DNA from: Ascaris suum
Lineage: Eukaryota > Nematoda > Chromadorea > Rhabditida > Ascarididae
Length of the DNA stretch: 64,000 bases
Reading direction: 5' to 3'
NCBI GenBank assembly: GCA_013433145.1
Contig: CM024183.1
Span: 2,121,001-2,185,000, forward strand
How positions within the stretch are numbered: position 1 is the stretch's first letter; the number at the start of each line of letters is the position of its first letter. The position numbers and the translations under genes are program-made. A model generated the notes under the pieces. It saw only the letters and a list, made by a program, of their open reading frames with translations, made no database searches and was not told the origin of the DNA. Positions 28,701 through 40,700 of the stretch are shown here, one piece after another.

Positions 28701-31700
28701 TTATAAGAGAGCAATAACAAGCAATTTTTATCGAAATATATGCGAAGGCCTTTTTTTTGTTTCTAGTGAAACAATTCGTTTTATGAGGCACCAGCATTAC
28801 AATATTCATTGTTGTATGCTAATGCTGAATTAGGCACATAAAATAGCGCTGAATTAATAAAATGAATTTCTGGTCGTTTTTGGAAAGAGCCGAGCATTTT
28901 TGAAAAAAAAAGGCATAAATTTTATCAATGTAAAGAATAGTGAATTCAGCGCAGCACCTGTGTAAATCAGTTCAAAAGGGGTTTGATAGATACTACACAT
29001 GCAGTCGTCAAAAGTGTCGTGGTCATATGTGGACGACCACCATCATGAAGCGTTTTCGAGTAGACCTTGAGAGAGACATGGAAGATCAGAGAAAAAACAG
29101 CCATATTTATGTGTCTAGGCTTTGGAAAACAATTTTTGATTGCTGTGCTAGTTGGCGATTCATTTCTCGATTGATTGATACATAGAGTTATCCGAATATT
29201 TGCCCGAAACTAAGAGAAAGGAGGTAGATATCAATGAATGGCTGAAACGTTATGTAAATTTTAGCCCGGGTGCTCGTGTTCCGGCTGATTTACGATTAAT
29301 CTATACGAATGGTCTTTTTCTTGAGACATCATGGATTAGTGGTGAAATCGACCCACTACAATTCTATGATGCTTCGGTAAAAAAGGGTATTAGTGCATTC
29401 GCTGCACAAAATATCGCATTCAATGGATGTCAATGTGTACGTGGTGATGGATTGGGAGTCGTTATCAAAACTGCTAACAATACGGTAGCTAAAGTTTATT
29501 ACTTTATTAGCTATTCTATTTGATGGTTGAGAAAATTTTTAGTGTTTTCCGGTTTCTCTGATTCTCTTACTTTTCGCTGTTCTTATTTTCCGATTTCCTT
29601 GTTTATGGTCTAGCCGCCTGTGCCATTCTAAATGAACATTCAGCTCGCGTTTTTCCATTTCTTTTTGCATTTTAATTCAACCGAGATTAAATTGTAAGCT
29701 TTACACTGATTTATCTCTATTGTCAAGTAGTGTCTACAAAGTTCATTCGGACGCCTGAACTCTTAGAGGATTTTGTTATTGAGTGTTTACTAAGCAGTAA
29801 GAAGCAGTAATTAAAATAGGCGATAAACGTTCAGGTGATCGGCAGGTTGATGGAGACGATGAGTCAAGAAGAAGGTCGAGCAACAAGACTCGAACTCGAG
29901 CACAAACGTTTCGTAACGTTCATCACGGTGCTTGCGTTCATTCTGGCTACGTTGACATTCTGTATCGGCATCATAATGAACCACTTTCATAACTTCAAAG
30001 ATACATTCATCAATGGATTTCTTGTTATTATCGTCGCTAACTTACCTCAAGGTGATCTATTGCTTCTTTTCCTCTATCACATAGTACATTTATTTATTTT
30101 TATTCTCCTGCTAAAATACAATGAAACCATTTCACTAACTTACAAAGTTCCCGGCATGATGATCTAGTTGTGCGGTGATCTGCAAAGTCTTGTAGGCTGC
30201 ATGACGATCAAGTCTTTCTTGTTGCCAGCATTTGAATTCAGTTTATGACAGCCGTATTGATAGTGGATGTAGTTTGGCCTCATGAATGCAAAAGCATACT
30301 AAATCCTTCATTGCTTAAACGTCTGTGCTCTTTTTGCGAGTTGTTGGTGAGGTTCATTCTTGAGGCTCCTGTTGAGTATAATAATTTTGTTCCTTTAATC
30401 CGCTTTCATACACTAAATGACAATAGAAAGTGACTTATAACATTCTCCATAGTTTTAACTAATGAACGCAGTTTAGAAGAGATCAAGCTGAATTGAAAGC
30501 TTTCGCAAGTATCATGGAATTTTGGAAGTTTGTTGGAACTTTTTGGTGGAGAATATTTTAAATTTGGAGCATTTAAGTCAGTGGAATAATAAAGGAGTCT
30601 ATCTGAAATGATTACGACTTGGATACCTTTAATAAACAGATTTATATTGTTTTTTATTTGATTTTTTAAATGAATTTGTATATTCGGCTGATACTGTTCA
30701 TTAGGATGGTACTTTCCATTGTGATATTGTTGATCAGCTTTGTCAATTTTTTTCAGTTTGTTGCTAGTTTTATTGCTGCAATATTTTTTGTTACCTGCGA
30801 AAAAAAAGTACTCTTGTTACCTTCAAAAATTGCACATGATTATAGAGTAGTTGCATTTTTGATTGCTATTGTTTTCAAATGCTCGATTATTTGTCGTTTT
30901 GTGGAAGATTCTAGTTAATTGCATCAGAAAGATGGTTGAAATCAGATTTTTACAGTACATTTCTGTTCTTTCCATATAGACCATCTCAATGATGCTTTTT
31001 TCTTGCTGCTTTTTCATACTCCACCTCATTTTCCCCTTATTTTTCACTGTTTCTACATAGATCTACAATAAACTTGAGTAGGAGGTAATAAGGCGGTTGC
31101 TTATATATGATTCAATCGCTTCTACGTCTTCCGTTCCCCTATTTCCCCGCCTCTTTTACAAAAGTATTATCAGTGATATCGCGTTGTTTAGGTTTACCGA
31201 TAACACTCGCAGCTGCGTTGATCATCGTTGCAAGGCGATTAGCTAAGAAAGGACTTTATATGAAACGACTGGATGTAGCCGAAACGTTAGGTACTGCAAC
31301 GGTGGTGATGTGCGACAAGAGGGGTGTGTTCACTTCAAGTGATATAACTGTCACTGATGTATGGCATGATCGCATGTTTTTTAGAGGTGAGTGTATTCTT
31401 ATTCTAAATTAGGAAATGTCATTTTCTTCGGGAAACATTACACATTTTAGGAGGTTTTTACTTGTAAAGTGCAACCCTTACTTTGCTCGTGTCCCTCAAG
31501 GTGTACACCTGTAATTATCCAACTTCCGAGATGGATTTTTTTTTTGACTGTTGATGGAAGAATGGGATACTTGCGATTCCATTTGGGCAGTTGCTCAGAG
31601 AATATAGCCACACCATCCTGATGTGACATATGAATATTCTGCTTCCATTTATCTACAGTAATGAACAGCCTACGGCAGTTTATAAGATTGATGATTCACT

Positions 31701-34700
31701 TAGCCGTTTTATAACGGTTAGTGGATACTAGTGGATGTTATTGTTGAATATTGAGCATAAATCCTATTAAAATCCATCAGTTGTTGGGATCGTAAAGCAT
31801 GAAATCACCTGATTGTGCCATCCTGCACACAATTTATTTGCAAGAAAAGATTTAATGATTGCTGCGAGTGTAACAGTTTATTTGTATTCTCTGTAATCTC
31901 ATGATGATACCATTGGTTGCTAAATGCTGCGAAACATATATTTCATCGAAACCGAGGAGAAACTTTAATTTATGCTATTGGTATGAGGATGAATTTGGAC
32001 TCGAGATAATTTGTGCGCTGAATTGGTTGCATTTGGAAAGTCGAGATGACAGAATTTGCTTGACAAATGAAATTACAGATTAATTGTGACTGCCATCGAA
32101 TAAAAGGCTTATTGCCTCAAATTTTATGCCTTTTGTTTTTCCTCGTTTTTGATTTTTCTTTTCTGCCTCGTTCGACCGTTCAATGGAGGTGTTACCCATG
32201 AATCAAGCAACAGTTCCATGCTTTGCCTCTTTCAGTAGGGAACTAAAGGAATTACTTCATCTGTGCTGTTTTTTAATGGAGGGAATAACTGAAGGAAGGA
32301 AGTGGCTCTAATTATACAGAAGTTTCTTCTAGGACCAATAACAAGCGGACGTCGCTATTCGCGATCCACAGTGGCCTCGTTGAAGAATGTAGATGAGCAT
32401 GCCGATGCGTTGTTGACAACAATGAGTGTTTGCAATAAGGCACAAATCGAATCAGTGAGATCGGGCAGCCTAGCGAAACGTAAACAAATCACATTGGATA
32501 TGGATCTCAACAATATCAGCTCTTGGGGAAAAATCTTCGATAATGGGTTAGCCGTTGAACTGTTGTTTATTAAAACTTCCTGAAGAGATTGGCACGAAGT
32601 GTGCTTTTTGTGTTTCCACGGCGTAAAACAGCCAATCGCATCAACGTCAACCATAAAACCTCATTTGCTTTTCTTTTTTCTTAATCAATAACTAATTATA
32701 GAAATCCTAAATCGAAAATTCGCTTTTATTTCGTCACTATCCACTTGAGAAGATTTTGTTTTTTTACAGCATTATAAATTTCATAACATTTTATAATAAT
32801 TTTAAATTACATTTGTATAGTAAATGAACGGTTTTGATGGAATTTATTCTCGAATTTTTTTATTATTAGCTAAGTTGTATTCGTCGGTTGGTCATACCTG
32901 TATCATATCCATAGTGATTCGAAATTTGAAAATGGTATTATAGTTTTTATGAAGTTAGATATGACATCTTCATATTTACCAACCCTTTAAAGACGAAGTC
33001 GTAATAAATAAGCAAGTTTAATAATGGCGGAAGCAAATCAAGATACGAAAGGAGAAGATGTTCGTAATCAGCGCACCCTCCATAGTTTGCAAAGGAAAAG
33101 TTTGGGAGAAACTTTTGCAAATTTCTGCAATTTTCAGTCAGTGCAAAGTTTATCTTGTTCGATTGCAGTTTGCATTGTATTTGCAATTATCAGAGTTTAG
33201 CCATTATCGAATTAAAATATCCCTTTGATTTTATGATTCGTCTAATACTTGGATTTTTTTCATGATCAATCTTTTAAAAAATTTTTAAACGTTTTAAACG
33301 TTGTTCAAAAAAACTCGGGGGAATTTTTTTGGCGATACGCTAGGTTCACAATGCTCAAATTTTACAGATCAGCGCATCCAGATCTCGAGCAAATCACCAT
33401 ACAACGAAGCGTGCAACTGAACAGCATACAAGCTGCATTTCAAAAAAAGAATATCACAGGCAATCCAAGTGAAGTCGCTTTATTGAAATATGTTGAAGAG
33501 GTAACAATAGAAATGCTCTTTGTTTTTCTTTTCTTTTTTTACGTATCACCTGTGTCATTTACCTGCACACCATTGTGTTGATTTCCTTGATTAGCAAGGT
33601 ATGCATTGCACAGATAGGTGGGTACGGATAAATGATTGTGCATTATTCTAGTAATTTAGTTTAGTTTACATCGATATTTGTAAAACTTCAAGCACTCATA
33701 AGTACTACTCATCAGCTTACAACTTACTTCAATCGATCTACGTTTAATAGTAATTCTATATGAGCGCATTTGAATATGCTGAATTTAACAACAACCCTCA
33801 TTAGGACGTGTTCGTGTATTTCATAAAATTTTTATTATTCTCAGTATGAATCTAATACAAGGCAATAAAGGCCATATAAAATGATCGAGTGGAAATACTT
33901 CTTAACCTCTCAGAGAAAACCCCATTCTAATAGTCAAAGCATTCATAAGCGGTTTGTTTTTGAATATATTACCTCAGATTTATATATTCTTCTATTAAAA
34001 AGACTTCGATTCAATTGTAAGACATATTGGCAACTCGGCAGTTGGCCGTGTTGGCGATTCGGCAATTGGCTATGTAATTCGCCTATAGCGTTATTATCGT
34101 CTATGTTTACTGTATTGAAAAAAATTTAATGAGACGCTATTTTCTTCAGACGGTTTCGGTACAATCGATACGTAACAACTATGAAATCGTCTTCGAGATT
34201 CCATTTGATGCTGGACGTCGTTTACATGTTGTTGTCGCAAGGGATAATCACCATTCTCATGTCAGTGATGAGGGCAATATCAAGTAATCCCTTATAGTTA
34301 ATTTTTTAAGCTAATTTTCATTTTCTTTCTCTCATTGGTAGCGTTTTTCCAGCCTATTACCTTTCCAGAAAACAGGTTGCTTTTATCTAGGAGGATTTTT
34401 AGAAGTGGAGAGTGAGAAAGGAGAATATTTAATTTTCCACTGGTTTCTTTGTTGCTAAACGTTAGTGGAATAAATGACCAGTACATTTATGCCCTAATCA
34501 TGCGCAAAAGAATATCAAGAAGGCTATATGGCGCAATATGCGTTTTTTTTTATTCTAGCCAATCAGACCTTCAAATTCGCGAAAAAAAAATGCAAATGGT
34601 ACGTTCAGAGACAGCTCATTTAAGTAATATTTCCTAGCATATATGAAATGGCTCATAAGAAGGAGGGGAAAAATGAAGGGAGTTAATGAGGGGTTTAAAA

Positions 34701-37700
34701 AGCGATTCTCATTAATCCGGACGAGAACGGGCACAATTTTTTGCATAAATTCAGCGAACAGACATGCAAAGTTTACATAAGAAATGGGTGAGAACAGATG
34801 ATATTTTTGTGCAAACACAAAACAAAAAAGGAGTAACTGAAAAACAACGAAGAAATGCGAGGAAGATATGAAAAGCAATGAAAATTTGCGCATATACTAA
34901 CTAGATAAAATAAACGAGTAAAAAAGCTAAAAACAGCGTATTTATTTGCGAAAAAAAGAGTTTATTCGTTTCTTAATCATTTGTTGGCAGACCTTAAGAG
35001 AAAAAATAATTGCGTGGGCGCGTGTTCAATCTTTTTTGAAACAATGCTATCAATGAGTGAAAAATTTCATCGATTACGATAAAAGCGCTTACAGTAATGC
35101 AAATCAAAGATTTACAATTGTACAGAAATTGAGATAGTATTATGCGATTCTGCAATTACTCAAGTATTCAAGTATGTTTTATTCAAGTACTAGAGTACTT
35201 GAGTATTTGAATAATTACTCGAGTAATACAACACTTTAGGTTTTATATGTTCGTGAAAGGTGCACCTGAAGAAGTCCTCTTGCACTGCTCGCGAATGTCT
35301 ACCACCGAAGGAGAAACACCTATTACCGAAGGACTCGTCAACGAATTCACGGTCAGCGTAATTGCTGTTTTAGTAGGGGAAAAGGAGTGGGGGAAGGATA
35401 GAGGGGAGGGAGAGGGGCAGGGAAGAACTAGAGCAGAGCTAGTTTAAGGGGAGCGATGATCTTTTTTCACAGTTGCATAGTAGCCTTGTACAGCCTTTCC
35501 AAGAAGCTAGAAAAGTGGGCGACTTGAGTGAACCATGTGTTTGCATTAGTTCAGACAGGATAGGAGGAGAAGTCTACACCTTTTCTCTTCATTTCTTTGC
35601 GTGCGTTTTTCTATGGATAGCGCCACATGGTTTATCCAATGCTCTATAATTCTTCACCCTGAAGTTATAAAATAATCTCACCTGTTTATTTCTTCCGCTA
35701 ATGGAATATTTTTTTCTCTTGGAAACTGAATCTAACTCGCAATTCACGTGGATCGTCGATCTTTAAACCCACAGCGTTTGGGTAGGGCATGTCCACGCTG
35801 TGCTGATTTAGTTAGCCGTTCTCAATGTCAGGTCCATTTAAGGAGGCATATATGAAGCTAGGCAGCAAGGGACGTACTTGTATAGCTTTTGCAATGACAA
35901 CCTTCGAAGCATTCTACGACATTCGTCTCACAGTTTCGTCTGGAAAGTTGCCCGAGCACGATTTGTGTTTCCTCGGAATGGCAGCAATGTATGATCCGCC
36001 AAGGAGTAACGTTGATCAATCGATCGCAAAGTTGAGAGCTGCTGGTAGATTTTGTTTTTTTTTTAAACAAATCTACCCCCAAGGAATGATTTCACGTTGC
36101 AGTAATCCAAGTCTAAGCTAAAGCCAAATGCAACCTATCGCAAAACAATCCGGGATTATGTGTCACCAAGTTGAAAGAAAAAATCTCATAGAGTAATGAT
36201 CGTTTAAGAAATTTTTGCAAAAAAATAAAAAAAAACCCCCCAAATTTATGGCTGTTAGAAAGTATAATTTCTGAGAAATATACGCGCATCAACTTTTCGG
36301 CGAGATTTTCTCACGCTCATCTTCTATGTTTATTTATTCTATTCATTTTACGATCAATTCATTGTGATATATTTTCTCCGTTCGGTGATATATTTCTCAT
36401 CAAAACAAATGGCTGCAGATTTTACTTATTGAAATGTATTAATATGCAAATGACATAAAAGAATTTCAAAATATTCTCAACTGAATGCTTCTAGAAAACG
36501 ATAATTTTATATGATTTAAATGAGTGAATCCTGTAAGATGCTAAAACATCCTTATTCTTCCAATCTGAGTAGAACCTCCTAACTTGCTGAGGTATAGCTA
36601 CCTACTGTTACCTCATTTAGAGTGTATACGATCGGCGATATGGAAACGGTGTTGTAAAGGTCTTTTCTCTGTAGTTGTGCTCAGTGGCGTAATTAGTCGC
36701 ATTGTCCAAGTAGTTCTTACTATTACTTCAACAATGAAAGTAGTACTTTTGAAAATCATATGTTAGCGACTGACTGCTTAAGCATTTATAATAAAGTTGT
36801 AAACAGGTAATCAGTCCATTATCTATTTATTACCAACAGGTGAACGTGTACTATCAAAATATCACTGACACGGAGAAATTTTTCTTTAAAACGTCACTTT
36901 ATTACTTCAGATTCACCAGTTTCTTTGTCATTACCTTTTTATTCGGTAGTGACACCTTTGAAAGGTGCTACATCTTCTTTCATTTATTTTCTCTGTAAAG
37001 AAAAAAAATCCAAATGAATTCAATAAACATTTTTTTCGATTTTAGTTATGAATACAGGAAAGAGCATAGAAAATGAATAGCAATATCCTTGAATCTTTTT
37101 TATTGCGCTTGTTGAAATTTGACTATGAATAATACGTGAAGTTATATGCGGTTTTCAATTTTTGCGTTCCGTTGGCATTTGAATTAGACAAACTCCTGCA
37201 GGTGTGAAATGTTTTATGGTAACTGGTGATCATCCATCAACAGCTACAGCTGTCGCTAAATATATAGGACTCCTTAATGGCAACGAAAAGGTCTGTATTC
37301 TCAACGAATATTTTTTGGAACACTTTGATGCATTTATTAAAATTAATGAAAATTACTGCTTTATGTGCTGCGTTTAAATAAGCTTTTTTCAGTCTTTACA
37401 CTTTAAATTACTTTTATTTGCCTTCATTACTTTTGTACAATTTTATATTTTATATAGTACAGAAAAATCTTTACTTAGGTAATTCATTACAATTAAGTCT
37501 TTGAGTCAAATTACTTGAGTTAAGTCTTTGAGTCTTTGAATCATTTTGCTTCCTTTGTCGACAATTTTCATCACGTTGATAGAGTTTTATGTGCGAATAA
37601 TAAACTTGAGATTCCTCTTTAATGAATTATATGGAAGAATCAGAAATAACTAATATTTAGAAATGAAGTGTAAAAAAATTTTAGTGATATTATGGTAAAA

Positions 37701-40700
37701 TCGATTTGATTGATTTACTGTGAAATTTCCACAATGAAATAGAAAATCGCTGAAAATTTCAATACTTCGTATAGAATTTCGGCATCATTATAATCACTAA
37801 ACGTGAAAGGATAATAATTGAGTCGAGTAAGAGATAGATTTTGATAGTTTTTTTTTATTAGTAGAAGATAGGTCGTCGATGAGACTTCAACTTAATCTTG
37901 AGTGCTCATGGAAAATGCAAATTTTCCCTCACATTTTCATCTTTTCATCAACGTGGAATTTTTCTAAGCTTCTAAAGCTTACAAATTTTTCTTTTCCTTC
38001 ATTTCATTTGATAATTAGTTTGTTTGTTCGTTGTGATTTGGATATGATTACTAACTCATATATCGTTATTAGAGTCTGTGACCTTATCGCTGAGACTAAT
38101 CACAATATAATGACGCAAACTGGTAATTTTAACGTGTTTGATTATTTAATCTCGACTTTAAGAATAGGTTACCTAATTTTTCACCTAATTTACATATTTG
38201 ATTATCACCTGATTCACATAATTTGAGTATAAATAATTACATGGTTTCAGATGAAATGTCTTCCTTCATAAATTTATCATTTTCGAATTTGAAGTATTTT
38301 AATTGAGTCAATATTCGACTTCAGTCACGGTCCTTGATGACTGGGAATACCTTTAGTAGTTCCTTTAGATGTTCCTCATGTTTTCCGGAAGGTTTTCAAC
38401 TCACGATTGCTTACATTACAATATTAGCTGCTTAAATTATAGTATAACATACTTCAGGATGACGTATGTGAAAAGAAGGTCGACGAAGGTCTGTCGGTAA
38501 TTCATGGAGAAGTGTTGGATTTGCTAACTCCAGAACAATGGGATGAAATCCTTGCACAAAAATCTGTCGTATTTGCAAGAACAACACCTGCGCAAAAACT
38601 CATCATTGTAAAGGTGAGTTTAGGTATATCGGGGAAAGATCTATTCCTTTTAGAGGAGTGATGGAATTGCTCGTAATTAAATAAAAACATATTCAGGCTA
38701 CCAAACTCTTTTTCCACGTAATTATAATAGATGAAAGGGAAAGAGTGCTCATTTATCACCGAGATAATGATCACTCTCCTCGGTTGAGGAACATTGTGCA
38801 AGGGTGCCAATTTGTGCCGTTGATGCAAATTAGACGTGAACACATTCGCTCACCTCCTAGTGCTTTTTATGTTCTATTAAGACTAAGAAGGTGTTTGTTT
38901 GATTGTTAAGGAGTACTATGTTGCGGGTACGACGAGAAGATTTTTTATTTAATAACTAATTAGCAAATATGAATAAGTTCGCCACGCATATCGCCAATGG
39001 GTGAGAGATGTTGCACTCGTGGATCTCACAAAGATCCAAACGCACATTCAATAAAATGGGAAGAAATAAGAAGGAAATCGAAAAAATATGACGACGTATA
39101 GTATCGCTTGGAATTTGCACAGCTTTATAGTGAAAAAAAGCTGTAAAATTACGTGAAGAAAAATTAATAGAACGACGATACTCAGGCCTCGTGGTCTTGC
39201 GATAGTTGCCCAATTATTGTATGTACGACATCTCCTCCTAGTGGCAATTTTAATAGGAGCACCGTCGCAAATTACGCGTTCTAACTACGAATGCGCACAC
39301 TGCTTGAGCTTGACTTCGATCAGTGGCACAGTATTACCTGTAAGACCGATCTTAAGTCTACTTTAAGTCAGTGGACAGCATTGTCTCTAAATCCGACCTT
39401 GAGCTTCACTTAGGTCAACAGCATAGCATTACTATGAAGTACGATACTTATTGCATGAGTCTTGACTGCTTCCATTTGCGTAACCATTCTTGATATTCGC
39501 GGTTGAAAAATTTTAATCTACTCTATTGGAAAATCTCCTTTTCCCTGAAAACATAGATTTCGACCCATATGCTCACCCAGAATTGAAAAACTAATTTCTA
39601 GCTAACTCCACCTTGATTTCGGGATCTTCTATTATCTAGGTTCCCCCTCACAAAAAATTTCAGCTCACTTTTGCATCACTTCGCATATTTCATTTCCTCA
39701 TGCAATAATTATATATTCAGCAACTAGCTTTACCATTTGCTTTAAATTATTCCGATAATTTAGGGATAAGTCTATGACTTAGCGCAAAAAAAAATTTTTT
39801 TTTTCAAACAAAACGTCATCATGCACCGTTAAATATCTTGGAACAATGCCCAGAAATTTACCAATTTTTTTTTTCGATTTACGATGCACTCATAAGCTCA
39901 TTCGATGTGATTTGTGTTGAAATGCTCAGGTATGCTTTTATTCATTTGCTGCGATCTTTGATCTGCGAGCTAAGTTTCTTAGGTTGATGGTCTATTTCCC
40001 AGTTGGCGCAAAATTCCGCTCACATATCTGAACTGTTGAATATGCGTGTAGAGAATTTTCAATTATAATAGGTTTATAGAGATAAATTTGATATGGCTGT
40101 TAAGCGGATCGAATATGCAAATCTGATTAATGTCGAGGCTGAATAATTGAAGACTGAATAATGAAGTTCATTGAATATGAAAGCAAATACGTGGACGAAT
40201 GAATTTACTTCACGTTAATCAACACGACACATTTATCACGAATAATGTGTCTTTAACTCGCTTCCAGTCGTGTCTGGATAAACTTTTCTGGTTGCGCGAA
40301 GTTCAGGGTTTAGGCTCTTCTCCTATTTACCTTGTACCTTTGTCCCGCTTAAGATGTGGATAGGGGGCTTGTTCCACAGTCCTCGTCTCGATGTGGGGAC
40401 TGGACGGAGTGGCTCGCTAGAATAGAGTCAAAGAACCTGATCAAAGCGTACTTACAACTGACAACGCAATGACCAATACGAAACGCTGAATGAATGAATG
40501 CCTAGCGACTATTTCTGTAAACATTATAAACGATTTGTTTTCGTCATTTACAGGAGTGTCAAAAGCGAAAAGAAGTTGTTGCGGTAACCGGCGATGGCGT
40601 TTTTGATGCACCTGCATTGAAGAGAGCCGATGTTGGTGTTGCATTGGAAGCTGTTGGTAAGAGTTGTTTTACCGAAGAATTTAGAGCATATTAATCACTT

